The notes: generated by a model from the sequence alone, not told the origin. 20,359 nt of DNA from Desulfobacterales bacterium (GCA_012974475.1 JAAXQD010000073.1:1-20359), one strand, 5' to 3'; numbered from the stretch's first letter, positions 7,298 through 15,290 are shown. Numbers and translations: made by a program.

Positions 7298-8509
7298 TTG
7301 AACACTGTTGAAAAAAGCCGGGTCGGCAACGACCATACGGCCGGAGGGAGGACTTTTCGCTCTCAACTTACACCACTTTTGCTGGTAACCTCCATTTTTT
7401 TATTAAACTTTACGGGCCGACTCATCCCGGCGCCATTATTGCCGACCATCGAAAAAGATTTGGGATTGAGTCATGGGAATGCCGGTTCGCTTTTCCTGTT
7501 CCTTTCCATGGGGTACTTCCTGTCTTTGTTGGGATCCGGGTATATATCGTCTCGGATAACCCATAAAAAGACCATTATTGTCTCGGCGATAGCTGTGGGT
7601 GCCGCCCTTTCATTTATCTCTTTCAGCAGAAGTCTCTTTGCCATGCGAGTGTCCATGTTCCTTCTGGGGATTTCAGCGGGAATCTATCTTCCATCGGGGG
7701 TTACAACGGTAACATCCCTGGTGGATCCCAGGCACTGGGGCAAAGCCATCGCCATTCATGAACTTGCCCCCAATTTGAGCTTTGTATTAACACCCCTAGT
7801 GGCTGAAATACTTCTCCATTGGCTCGCCTGGCGCAATATTTTATTTTTGGTGGGAATCGGTTCGGTGATTACCGGTATTGTCTTTGTCAAATTTGGAAAA
7901 GGCGGAAATTTCTACGGAGAAGCACCCAATTTTTCATCGATCCAGACCCTTCTTAAGATTCCGGCTTTCTGGATTTTGATTTTTCTATTCAGTTTGGCCA
8001 TTATCGGCACCCTTGGAATCTATAACATGCTTCCGTTATACCTGGTCACCGAACATGGCGTAAGTCAAGATTGGGCCAACACCCTGGTGGGCATTTCCCG
8101 GATTTCGACCCTCGGCACGGCGTTTATCGGCGGATGGGCAACAGACCGGCTTGGAGCGAAAACCGTTCTGGTGAGCGTGTTTTTGGTCACCGGGATTCTC
8201 ACACTGCTGCTGGGTATGGTTTCAACGCCCTGGGTGGCCGTTTTAGTATTTCTCCAACCCATGCTGGCGGTCTGCGCGTTCCCCGCCGGGTTTGCTGCAT
8301 TGTCATCGATCAGTACACCTGAAAACCGAAATGTGGCCGTCTCTTTAGGCATACCCATCGCTTTTGTTTTAGGTGCCGGCGTTGTCCCGACATTGATCGG
8401 CGTAATTGCGGACAGGGGGTATTTCTCCTGGGGAATCCGTCTCTCCGGGGTGCTGATCATGACGGGTTTCTTTTTATCATTCTTTCTTAAATTATCAAAC
8501 GAACGGTAA
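7298..8509 (+). CDS. Major facilitator superfamily transporter
   Basis: A 403-aa inner-membrane secondary transporter with about twelve hydrophobic segments in two halves. The MFS motif A appears in divergent form after the second helix (GSGYISSRITHKK, 79-91) and in clear form in the second half (GGWATDRLGAKTVL, 278-291). The segment LGISAGIYLPSG (123-134) resembles the helix 4-5 region. Length is normal for a 12-TM MFS protein. The first usable codon is TTG at 7298, since an in-frame TAA lies 4-6 bases before it; no strong Shine-Dalgarno sequence precedes it, so the true start could be further in. It stands alone on the plus strand and converges with the EI24-like gene 26 bp away. The substrate cannot be told. 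Confidence 0.85.
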   Translation: MNTVEKSRVGNDHTAGGRTFRSQLTPLLLVTSIFLLNFTGRLIPAPLLPTIEKDLGLSHGNAGSLFLFLSMGYFLSLLGSGYISSRITHKKTIIVSAIAVGAALSFISFSRSLFAMRVSMFLLGISAGIYLPSGVTTVTSLVDPRHWGKAIAIHELAPNLSFVLTPLVAEILLHWLAWRNILFLVGIGSVITGIVFVKFGKGGNFYGEAPNFSSIQTLLKIPAFWILIFLFSLAIIGTLGIYNMLPLYLVTEHGVSQDWANTLVGISRISTLGTAFIGGWATDRLGAKTVLVSVFLVTGILTLLLGMVSTPWVAVLVFLQPMLAVCAFPAGFAALSSISTPENRNVAVSLGIPIAFVLGAGVVPTLIGVIADRGYFSWGIRLSGVLIMTGFFLSFFLKLSNER

Positions 8510-8535
8510 TCTTGCCCCCAATGTTAGCCCAATAG

Positions 8536-9264
8536 TTAGGGTTCAATTTTGCCGTCGATGCGCTCCACATAAAAAAGTGTGGCCCCCACCGGCGCAAAAG
8601 ATAAAAAAATGATGTTCAGCCCCGGGATCAGAAACCACAGTCCAAAACCGAGGTGAAAGTTAAAGTTTCTGAGCAAAAATTTAAACCGGCTGCCAAAGGG
8701 TTCAAGTCTTCTTGCAGGAACCAGATCTGTATTGTCCCAGGCCAGGAATATTCCCGCCGCAAGTGAGGAGATGACGGTCAGCACAGGAGACAACGGTGTG
8801 AACCAGCCAACGATCATGAGCAGCAGCAAAATCATCACCGGAATAACAGCCCTTGGGATTTCCTGTCTGAGAAGGTAGAAAAAATACTTAAGCCATGGCA
8901 CGTGTCGGGATTCTTTTTGCCCACCGGTCAACCGCTGTTCGGTGATTCTGGACATGGCATCCATGATGATCACGCTGAACAGAAATTGGGAGATGAGAAA
9001 GGAAAGCACTGCCGAAAGTCCCACGAGCAGCAACGCCACGAGCCATGAAACAAGACGCCACAGCCAGACCAACCATGCGCTCTCCGGCCGGCCCCATATT
9101 AAATTCAGAATTTCTTGATGGTACTCGAGAATAAAGGCCGCCGTGACAAGGGTAACCACCACGATTATCACCAGCCGGACCAGTCCCAAAACCAGCAGCC
9201 CCGGCGTTTTCACAGCAAGTTTGAGCCCCCTGAAATTGTATGAGATGCCGCTGAACAGATTCAT
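8536..9264 (-). CDS. EI24/CysZ-like integral membrane protein
   Basis: A 242-aa membrane protein of the EI24 domain family, which includes the sulfate permease CysZ. Hydrophobic segments lie (numbering from ATG at 9264) at about 24-46, 71-101, 138-175 and 204-232; the end FGLWFLIPGLNIIFLSFAPV, followed by GATLFY, is the conserved C-terminal block of the family. A GTG three codons upstream (9273) is possible, but the ATG has GGGGTG six bases before it and is preferred. It is the last gene of a minus-strand group, 25 bp after the 78-aa unknown gene. CysZ carries sulfate in enterobacteria; sulfate transport here would suit a sulfate reducer but is not shown by the sequence. Confidence 0.78.
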   Translation of the reverse strand: MNLFSGISYNFRGLKLAVKTPGLLVLGLVRLVIIVVVTLVTAAFILEYHQEILNLIWGRPESAWLVWLWRLVSWLVALLLVGLSAVLSFLISQFLFSVIIMDAMSRITEQRLTGGQKESRHVPWLKYFFYLLRQEIPRAVIPVMILLLLMIVGWFTPLSPVLTVISSLAAGIFLAWDNTDLVPARRLEPFGSRFKFLLRNFNFHLGFGLWFLIPGLNIIFLSFAPVGATLFYVERIDGKIEP

Positions 9265-9289
9265 GGTTTTCACCCCGATACTTACGGAT

Positions 9290-9526
9290 TTATCTTACAC
9301 AGCGGTGGAGAACGGCCTGAAACGCATGATATTCGCGTATTGCTTCCTTTTGGGCCGTGTCTCGCATTTGGTTCATCTCTTCATAATGCTTAAAAACCAA
9401 ATTCACCAGGTTTTTATCCAATTCGTCCGCATCCACCATCACCTGTAAAACCGCTGTGGTGCTTTCCGGGTTCATCCCTTTCCGATAGGGTCGATCTTCG
9501 GTTTTAACGAATGTAACCCGGATCAT
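9290..9526 (-). CDS. Small protein of unknown function (78 aa)
   Basis: A 78-aa soluble, charged protein that I do not recognise. It starts with a beta-like stretch (MIRVTFVKTEDRP), continues with STTAVLQVMVDADELDKN and ends in a probable amphipathic helix rich in E, Q and K (HYEEMNQMRDTAQKEAIREY). A TTG five codons upstream (9541) could be the start instead; neither has a clear Shine-Dalgarno sequence. It lies 57 bp after the molybdenum-carrier gene and just before the EI24-like gene, all in one direction, so it is probably part of the same transcript. Confidence 0.55.
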   Translation of the reverse strand: MIRVTFVKTEDRPYRKGMNPESTTAVLQVMVDADELDKNLVNLVFKHYEEMNQMRDTAQKEAIREYHAFQAVLHRCVR

Positions 9527-9583
9527 TTGAGCGCCGTTCAATTAGGGTGTTTCTAATTTTTACCGTGGCCGAAGATTGTGCTT

Positions 9584-10408
9584 TCACTTTAAAATTCTCA
9601 ACCGGTGAGTTTCTTTTAATTTCTCCCAGAGTTTTTCTATGATCACCAAGGACGCATCGCTCTCATTGAGCAAGACCTTTCCCGAAGCCGTCATACAAGA
9701 TTCGAACAATAGTCTGTTAACGCCGTTTCGCAACAACTGGTCTTTTATATATCGACCTAAAGACACATCGAGTTGGGCCAATTCCTCTCTTTTTAAATTC
9801 GCCAATTGCACCCGATCGTGCAAGTGCATTTCTGATATTAATTTTACAACGGCTCCATCAACGGTTATGGGAGGGATAAGGCCTTTGTCTAAATAATCCG
9901 ATGGGTGCTCATCACTCACAGGCTCACCGGGCTTTGCCTCAACCAGTCCCAGTAATATTGAACCTTCGACAATGTCCATGGTATCTTTGTAAATGGTGGA
10001 ATCTTCGCTGGCCCTTGAACCCGTCACGTTCAGAACTTCGATGTTGTTTTCCAAGACCCAGGTGTTTATCTTGGATGCGATGACAAACGTTGAGCTTTCT
10101 TTCAAATCCACGTGCAGACACGGACGGCGATGTTTATCTGCCATCTTCCGGCTGTATTCAGCACCGCCGGTCGGTTCTCCATGGGAGATTATCACCGTCC
10201 CGTCAGAATCGATAACATTCTGTTCTATCCGTCGTTTATAGCCGGCGGTGGACAATTCTTTCAGTTGATATTTTGCAGGCAGTATCCCGCTTTGGGTTTT
10301 ACGGCCTTTCTGAATCCACCCGCCATGGGGAAATCCCAATTTTATGGCAACATCCAATGCAGCCTGGTCTGCACCGATTTGACCGCCTGAAATGATTTTT
10401 CTAATCAC
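9584..10408 (-). CDS. Putative molybdenum carrier protein (cpYpsA-like Rossmann fold) with C-terminal extension
   Basis: A 274-aa two-part protein. Residues 1-150 match the putative molybdenum-carrier family (PF12694, in the wider YpsA/SLOG Rossmann-like superfamily): ISGGQIGADQAALDVAIKLG (6-25), GGWIQKGRK (29-37), LPAKYQL, NVIDSDGTVIIS (64-75) and EPTGGAEYSRKMA (78-90), with the glycine-rich nucleotide-binding loops intact. The family name comes from a Moco carrier in algae; many bacterial members are thought instead to sense nucleotides. Residues about 178-240 (PPITVDGAVVKLIS..., LDVSLGRYIKDQLL) form a separate helical domain that, from memory, resembles DUF6794. The start is GTG at 10408 with a perfect GGAGG at 10419-10415, which lies within the last codons of the upstream small gene, one base away. 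Fold is confident; ligand is not. Confidence 0.82.
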   Translation of the reverse strand: MIRKIISGGQIGADQAALDVAIKLGFPHGGWIQKGRKTQSGILPAKYQLKELSTAGYKRRIEQNVIDSDGTVIISHGEPTGGAEYSRKMADKHRRPCLHVDLKESSTFVIASKINTWVLENNIEVLNVTGSRASEDSTIYKDTMDIVEGSILLGLVEAKPGEPVSDEHPSDYLDKGLIPPITVDGAVVKLISEMHLHDRVQLANLKREELAQLDVSLGRYIKDQLLRNGVNRLLFESCMTASGKVLLNESDASLVIIEKLWEKLKETHRLRILK

Positions 10409-10409
10409 G

Positions 10410-10580
10410 CTATTCCTCCGTTACCCGGATCTTCATCCCCGGCTTAAGTGGAATGTCCGTTCCATTTTGGGCGGTAATCCCTATTTCATGATGCCCGCAG
10501 GCATCACAAGTGCGTGGAGTTACGATCCCTTCAACAGATTCTTTGGAGGTGGGCTTCTCATTTAAACATTTTTTGTTCAT
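10410..10580 (-). CDS. 56-aa CxxCGHH small protein
   Basis: A 56-aa frame read from ATG at 10580 to TAG at 10410. Its centre is TCDACGHHEIGI (residues 24-35: C25, C28, H30, H31), a half zinc-finger-like or metal-binding knuckle, followed by IPLKPGMKIRV, a short strand-turn-strand. Another cysteine is at position 5. AAGGA stands ten bases before the ATG. The stop codon is one base from the GTG of the molybdenum-carrier gene, and its last codons hold that gene's Shine-Dalgarno sequence, so the two are almost certainly co-translated. Only one CxxC pair is present, so zinc binding would need the histidines or a dimer. I do not know its function; a metal- or redox-related partner of the next protein is possible. 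Confidence 0.72.
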   Translation of the reverse strand: MNKKCLNEKPTSKESVEGIVTPRTCDACGHHEIGITAQNGTDIPLKPGMKIRVTEE

Positions 10581-10752
10581 TGGGTATGAATCCTTTTAAC
10601 TCGGAAATGCCCTAAATGCGCCATACAAAATAACGACACATCGTAAAATTTATGCGGATATTCGGGTGTTGTCTGAACATGACGTTGGGTTCAGGGACTC
10701 AGTGGATATTTTTTGAAGGTTTTCGATGGAAAGGAATTGAACTTCATACAAA

Positions 10753-10775
10753 ACAGTGAATTTCAATTTTACTGT
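10753..10775 (-). terminator. Weak hairpin at end of the ligase gene
   Basis: ACAGT and ACTGT pair around an AT-rich centre with further AATT pairing, starting within the last codons of the AMP-binding gene and followed on the minus strand by TTTTG. The stem is AT-rich and the T-run short, so it may be a weak terminator of the long operon. Confidence 0.3.
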
Positions 10776-12292
10776 GTGCCGCCATACAACGCTTTTAATT
10801 TTTCCCGGTCCGGCGAACCATCTTCGAGGGTCGGCATGTCGGCGACAAACTCTACGTATTGAGGCTTTTTAAAACTGGCGATACGCCCGCCGACAAACTG
10901 TATAAGATCTTGAGGCTCCAATCTTTCATCGGCTTTTAACCGGCAGACGGCCTTGATCCCCTCTTTCCATTTGGGATCGGGAACTCCGAAGACAACCGCT
11001 TTTTCAACGGCCGGATGCTGTAGAATCACTTTTTCGACTTCTGCAGGATAGACGTTTTCTCCCCCCGGCTTTATAAGCTCTTTCTCCGCCTTACGGCCTG
11101 AATACCAGAGAAAACCATCCGCATCAAAGCGGCCCAAATCTCCGGTGTGGTGCCGCCCTTCTCGAAATGTGGTGGCGGTATCTTCTGGAAGATTCCAGTA
11201 TCCTTTAAAGACCAAAGGCCCCTTCATGGTGATTTCGCCCACCTGTCCGTTTGGAACCGGACGATCATAATCATCGACAAGTCTCACATTTCCAAGGGGT
11301 ATCGTTTTCCCGGCCGACCCCGGTCTGTCATTGTAACGCCCCATGGTGGCCAAACCGGTGGTCTCCGTTTGTCCGTAAATGGTGTAAAACGTGCCGCCGG
11401 TAAGATGTTGATATTTCTCGATGGTCTCCGGAACATCCAGCCCCATAACCGCTCTGAGACTTTTGATATCTTTACCGGTTTTTTCGTGCTGATCGAGGAT
11501 GGAAGCGAGTATCGGCGAAAAATCGAAAAAGATGGAAACCTTTTTATCTTCGATGAGCTCAACCGCCTTTTCAGCTTCAAATTTTCTCATGTTTACGTTC
11601 AGAGCACCGGCTTGAAAGCTGTTCAAGGCCATAAAAAGACCGCCGACATGGAACATGGGCAGAAGATTTAAATGAACGTCTTCGGGTGTCAGATTAAAGC
11701 AATGGTTCAAATGGAGACCGGCACACATGAGATTGCCATGGCTCAGCAAGGCAGCCCTGGGATTTCCTTCCACAGCGGCGGTATGAATCAGAACCAGACC
11801 GTCATCGTCGGAAACATCTACCGCTTCAAAGTCGCCCTGATTATTCATTAAAGAATCAACCGCGATAAAGTCTCCGCTTTTGGGTTGGAGATTATAGTAT
11901 TTTTTTATGGTCGGAAGACGGTCTTTCAAGTCCTGGGTCAGTGTCTGGAACGTTGCATCGACAAAGAGCACTTCGGGTTCACAATCATTCAGGTTAAAAT
12001 GGATCTCGTCGGCTGATAGTCGCCAGTTAACCGGCAAAACGATTGCTCCCAAGGCAGCAGCGGCCCCATAAAGGATAAAGTACTCACGACTGTTTTTCCC
12101 CAGAACTCCGATGCGATCGCCCTTTTTAATATTGGATCTTTGCAGGCCGCAGGCCATGCGATCCACCATCTCTTTATACTGAACGAAGGTCATGGTCCGG
12201 TGGTCGTCAACCTCGAACCATGCAGCGCTGTCACCAAAACAAACGGCGTTTCTATCGATAAGATCATAAAACGTAAAATCGTATAGCCCCAT
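10769..12292 (-). CDS. AMP-binding (acyl-CoA ligase family) enzyme with divergent core motifs
   Basis: A 507-aa ANL-superfamily protein of normal length for a fatty or aromatic acid:CoA ligase. Recognisable are PMFHVGG (212-218), YGQTETTG (306-313), HTGDLGRFDADGFLWYSGR (382-400), and GGENVYPAEVE (410-420). Two motifs depart from consensus: the phosphate loop, normally YTSGTTGxPKG, reads HTAAVEGNPRA (170-180), and the C-terminal SGKI catalytic lysine position reads DGSPDREK (491-498), with Ser in place of Lys, although K497 is near. It may therefore be a distinct subfamily, have altered chemistry, or be weakly active. It ends the liv operon. GAGGT lies six bases before the ATG. A strong hairpin separates it from the upstream lipoprotein gene. 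Confidence 0.85.
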   Translation of the reverse strand: MGLYDFTFYDLIDRNAVCFGDSAAWFEVDDHRTMTFVQYKEMVDRMACGLQRSNIKKGDRIGVLGKNSREYFILYGAAAALGAIVLPVNWRLSADEIHFNLNDCEPEVLFVDATFQTLTQDLKDRLPTIKKYYNLQPKSGDFIAVDSLMNNQGDFEAVDVSDDDGLVLIHTAAVEGNPRAALLSHGNLMCAGLHLNHCFNLTPEDVHLNLLPMFHVGGLFMALNSFQAGALNVNMRKFEAEKAVELIEDKKVSIFFDFSPILASILDQHEKTGKDIKSLRAVMGLDVPETIEKYQHLTGGTFYTIYGQTETTGLATMGRYNDRPGSAGKTIPLGNVRLVDDYDRPVPNGQVGEITMKGPLVFKGYWNLPEDTATTFREGRHHTGDLGRFDADGFLWYSGRKAEKELIKPGGENVYPAEVEKVILQHPAVEKAVVFGVPDPKWKEGIKAVCRLKADERLEPQDLIQFVGGRIASFKKPQYVEFVADMPTLEDGSPDREKLKALYGGTQ

Positions 12293-12325
12293 AAAAGACC
12301 TCGGATATTTTCGCTATTGAACTAA

Positions 12326-12374
12326 AACAGGTTGCGCACGCCAACCGGTATGTGGCTGGAATACGCAACCTGTT
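12326..12374 (-). terminator. Strong intergenic hairpin between LEA14-like and ligase genes
   Basis: AACAGGTTGCG (12326-12336) and CGCAACCTGTT (12364-12374) are perfect 11-bp inverse copies around a 27-nt loop that holds a small GCCA/TGGC hairpin of its own. On the minus strand the stem follows the LEA14-like stop codon at once and is followed by TTTAG. It may be a partial terminator or an mRNA-stabilising hairpin that lowers expression of the last ligase. Confidence 0.55.
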
Positions 12375-12380
12375 ACATGA

Positions 12381-12977
12381 TTAGGGAAATGTAGCTTTGA
12401 AAGTGGTCACCTGGGTCAGGCCGTCTGCTTTGAAAACTGCAGCACCGGCTTTTACATGAACGGGAACAGCGTATTCGGGAATTCCGGTCCACCATTTTTC
12501 AAGCTGAGCCCAAGCGTTGGTTCCTTTGGCTTTCAACTGAAAGCCGCCGGTGACCAGAAGACTCAACAAAGACTGTCTCACATCAAAGTGAGCATGCACC
12601 CGGACTTGGTTGGTCTTGCCGGCCGGGATCCACATGGTGTCTGTGGAAGCCACCGTATTAAGATCGAACTCTTCAAAAGCTACGGTGAACTTCAAGTTCT
12701 CCATTTTTACAGCATATTCATTGGGATTTTCAATGTTAAAGATAAACGCAAGGTCAAGGGGTGCGCCAACGTTGTCCGGTTTCCCCTTGGTGGGTTTGAC
12801 TTTCTTTGAAAAATACCAGTATCCAAAAGCATGGGCAACTTCCATCGAATCGAGGGTAACCACCGGCGCCTTAAAATTCTGCTGCGTGGGCGTTACCATC
12901 GTTCCTGCGCAACCCGACAGCATGGCAGCGATGACGACAACACTCAAACATGTAAGTATAAATGATCTTTTATGCAT
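12381..12977 (-). CDS. LEA14-like (WHy-domain) lipoprotein
   Basis: A 198-aa lipoprotein: signal peptide with hydrophobic LSVVVIAAML and lipobox LSGC giving Cys23. The mature part has the pattern of the LEA type 2 / WHy fold, a beta sandwich found in plant desiccation proteins and bacterial lipoproteins: LAFIFNIENPNEYAVKMENL (76-95), followed by FTVAFEEFDL and the IPAGKTNQVRVHAHFDV run. Function in bacteria is not established. GGGGAGG lies seven bases before the ATG, one of the best ribosome-binding sites in the window. It sits between livF and the last ligase in the same direction, so it might help substrate handling at the envelope (inference). Confidence 0.75.
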   Translation of the reverse strand: MHKRSFILTCLSVVVIAAMLSGCAGTMVTPTQQNFKAPVVTLDSMEVAHAFGYWYFSKKVKPTKGKPDNVGAPLDLAFIFNIENPNEYAVKMENLKFTVAFEEFDLNTVASTDTMWIPAGKTNQVRVHAHFDVRQSLLSLLVTGGFQLKAKGTNAWAQLEKWWTGIPEYAVPVHVKAGAAVFKADGLTQVTTFKATFP

Positions 12978-13006
12978 TTTATTCCTCCCCTATTTTATAT
13001 AAAGGG

Positions 13007-13819
13007 TTAGGTAAGCCATCGTTTTCTTCGCTTGTAGTGTTTTACATCCCGAAAACTTTTACGGCCCCCAACATCAGTCAGTCCCAGATAGAAATCTTTG
13101 ATATCTGGATTCTCTCGGAGTTTTTCGGCGGTGTCGTCCATGACTATGCGGCCGTTCTCCATCACATAGGCATAAGGAGCAACATTAAGGGCAAGTTTGG
13201 CATTCTGTTCCACCAGAAGAATCGATATATTCTCCTCCTGGTTGAGCTTTGTAATAATATTGAAAATTTCATGGATGAGAAGCGGGGCCAGGCCCATGGA
13301 GGGCTCATCCAGGAGGATCAGTTTGGGGCTGGTCATCAGGGCCCTCCCGACCACCGTCATCTGCTGCTCTCCGCCGCTGATAAACCCGGCGGTCTCGTTA
13401 CGTTTTTCCTTAAGACGCGGGAAATAATGGTACACCATGTCGAGTCCGGCCTTAATGGATCGACCGTATTTTCTCATATGAGCGCCCACTTTCAGGTTCT
13501 GCTCCACGGTGAGGTGCTCGAATACCCGTCGTCCCTCGATGACCTGGACAATGCCCATCTTGGCGATCTTTTCAGCGGCTGTTTTATCGATCCGCTGTCC
13601 CATGAATTCAATCGACCCATCGGTGACCTCGCCGTCCTCATGTCGCAAGAGTCCGGAGATGGCCTTTAGGGTCGTACTCTTACCGGCTCCATTGGCGCCC
13701 AGAAGGGCCACAATGGCACCTTTGGGGATTTCAATGGAGACCCCCTTTATAACCAGAATGACCTCGTGATACTTGACCTCAATATTGTTGATCTTTAATA
13801 TCATCTCTTTGTTCGACAA
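13007..13819 (-). CDS. livF: Liv-type ABC transporter ATP-binding protein LivF
   Basis: A 270-aa ATPase of the branched-chain-amino-acid type ABC importers (HAAT family). Walker A GANGAGKST (41-49), Q-loop region VQVIEGRRVFEHLTV (91-105), signature SGGEQQM (148-154), Walker B LILLDEPSMGLAP (167-179) and the switch region ILLVEQN (200-206; LivF proteins have Gln here where others have His-Asp). LivF is usually about 235-240 aa; this one has a basic tail of about 25 residues (HYKRRKRWL). The start is TTG at 13819, supported by AAGGAGG ten bases upstream; an ATG five codons in has no such site. It lies 15 bp after the binding-protein gene. Confidence 0.92.
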   Translation of the reverse strand: MSNKEMILKINNIEVKYHEVILVIKGVSIEIPKGAIVALLGANGAGKSTTLKAISGLLRHEDGEVTDGSIEFMGQRIDKTAAEKIAKMGIVQVIEGRRVFEHLTVEQNLKVGAHMRKYGRSIKAGLDMVYHYFPRLKEKRNETAGFISGGEQQMTVVGRALMTSPKLILLDEPSMGLAPLLIHEIFNIITKLNQEENISILLVEQNAKLALNVAPYAYVMENGRIVMDDTAEKLRENPDIKDFYLGLTDVGGRKSFRDVKHYKRRKRWLT

Positions 13820-13834
13820 AGCCTTAAGACCTCC

Positions 13835-15082
13835 TTACCATCCGAGCCACTCGTCGGCCCATTTCTTCGGCCAGCGACTTTTCAAATCGACTTTTTCAAC
13901 GATTTGGAATTTGCCGTCTTTGATTTCATAAATCGGCACAATTCCGGCGACACGATGATCTGTTGCCGTAAAGTTAACCGGTGCTGCACCCAGACCGATG
14001 TCAAAATTTTTCATGGTTTCAAAACCGGTTTTCAGAATGTTCTCACCGCTTAAACCTCCGGCTTTATCCGCACGTTTTAATGCTTCCCATAAGATGAGTA
14101 CGTCACCCCATCCCTGTACCGTCCGGATGAGACGCTTTTCAGGGGGAATGCCCGGGTTATATTTTTTGGCATACTCGACCACCTTGTCCATCATCGGCAC
14201 ATCTTCGCCGTAGAATGCACAAACTGCAACGCCCATAACCCCTTCGGAAGCCTTGCCTGCCAATCTGGGCAGATTCTCGTCAAACCCCCAGTTATTGACA
14301 ATGTGATCCGCTCCAAGACCTAAAGCATAGGCATCACGAACCGTGGCTGCCACAGACATGGTGGTGTTCCCGTGCCAGACAAGATCCGGTTTGAAATCTT
14401 TCATGGCCAGAACCTGGCTTTTGGTATCAATGGCAAACAATGAAACAGACTGATCCGGTCCGATTTCAAAACCGAGAATCTCAGCCTGATCCTTTATGGC
14501 CTTGATCGGCGCACTGCAATAAGGAGAAGCAAACATGTAAGAGGTGAGAAACCGCGGTTTTCTTTTTCCGAAATCCTTGTGCTTGGGCCACTTTTTGTCA
14601 AACCAGGCTGTGATTGCCGCCCTGGCGTTGGTTGAATAATCGGTTGCAAAAAAAAGATTGTAAGGGGTCTTTTTAGGATCCGTCAGATGCGCTGAATAGG
14701 ATGCGGACACATACGGTATTTTATCCTTGGTTATGGTCGGCGACAGTGCCTCGGTATCACCGGTCCCCCATCCCAGAATGGCAACGCTTTTAAGCCTTTT
14801 GAAGAGTTTGTATTTGGTCAGCGCCTCGGGGATACGATAGCCGTAGTCAAACTGATACAGCTTGATCTGCTTGCCGTTGACCCCGCCATTATCATTGACA
14901 TAATGGATTGCTTCTGCAATGCCCAGGGCATAATCTTTGCCCACATCCGAGGTCGCTCCGGTCATGTCATTGAGCGCGCCCACATTAATTTTTGCAGCTC
15001 CGGCCATTGATGAAAATCCAACAACCAAAGCCACAGTAAATATGACTACGAAAATCTTTGAACACATATTTTTACCAAACAT
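13835..15082 (-). CDS. livK: Liv-type ABC transporter substrate-binding protein
   Basis: A 415-aa periplasmic binding protein of the Peripla_BP_6 (Leu/Ile/Val-binding-like) family. Residues 1-30 are a Sec signal peptide ending in AGAA, no lipobox. The mature start KINVGALNDMTGATSDVG is the typical first strand and ligand loop; ILGWGTGDTEALSP (103-116) and IPYVSASYSAHLTD lie where the family holds the ligand. GGGGGA stands eight bases before the ATG. Members of this family bind amino acids but in anaerobes also aromatic and fatty acids or dicarboxylates; the adjoining acyl-CoA ligases favour a carboxylic acid (inference). Ligand specificity cannot be read directly. Confidence 0.9.
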   Translation of the reverse strand: MFGKNMCSKIFVVIFTVALVVGFSSMAGAAKINVGALNDMTGATSDVGKDYALGIAEAIHYVNDNGGVNGKQIKLYQFDYGYRIPEALTKYKLFKRLKSVAILGWGTGDTEALSPTITKDKIPYVSASYSAHLTDPKKTPYNLFFATDYSTNARAAITAWFDKKWPKHKDFGKRKPRFLTSYMFASPYCSAPIKAIKDQAEILGFEIGPDQSVSLFAIDTKSQVLAMKDFKPDLVWHGNTTMSVAATVRDAYALGLGADHIVNNWGFDENLPRLAGKASEGVMGVAVCAFYGEDVPMMDKVVEYAKKYNPGIPPEKRLIRTVQGWGDVLILWEALKRADKAGGLSGENILKTGFETMKNFDIGLGAAPVNFTATDHRVAGIVPIYEIKDGKFQIVEKVDLKSRWPKKWADEWLGW

Positions 15083-15098
15083 AATTTCTTTCCCCCTT

Positions 15099-15236
15099 TT
15101 AAGAGAGTAAAATTTCCACCGGGTTCCTTACCAATTCGCTTTCTACCTTTTTACCACCTCCTTTTTTTCTTTCATCCAATTCGAGCATTTCAAATGGTGA
15201 CATGCTCATATAAAATCGCTCAAATAAGGCGTCCAT
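15099..15236 (-). CDS. Possible 45-aa small protein between livM and livK
   Basis: The 208-bp gap between livM and the binding-protein gene holds a 45-aa frame from ATG at 15236 to TAA at 15099. Its translation starts MDALFERFYMSMSPFEMLEL, continues with a lysine/glycine-rich turn (DERKKGGGKK) and ends ELVRNPVEILLS. The first half could be an amphipathic helix. No clear Shine-Dalgarno sequence precedes it; within it is an AAGGAGG that could serve ribosomes. The stop is 16 bp from the binding-protein ATG. It may be a real unannotated gene or chance; I do not recognise a family. Confidence 0.4.
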   Translation of the reverse strand: MDALFERFYMSMSPFEMLELDERKKGGGKKVESELVRNPVEILLS

Positions 15237-15290
15237 ATCGTTAAACAGTTGAATGTAAGGTGCTCGAACACCCAACGTACCTTCTCGATT

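Noticed and set aside
7000..7311. 103-aa TTG-started frame before the MFS gene
   Set aside because: No recognisable motif, weak start, overlaps the MFS start; treated as possible debris in the gene-poor stretch.
8510..8535. Bidirectional terminator between the convergent MFS and EI24-like genes
   Set aside because: No stable stem or T-run can be drawn in the 26 bases.
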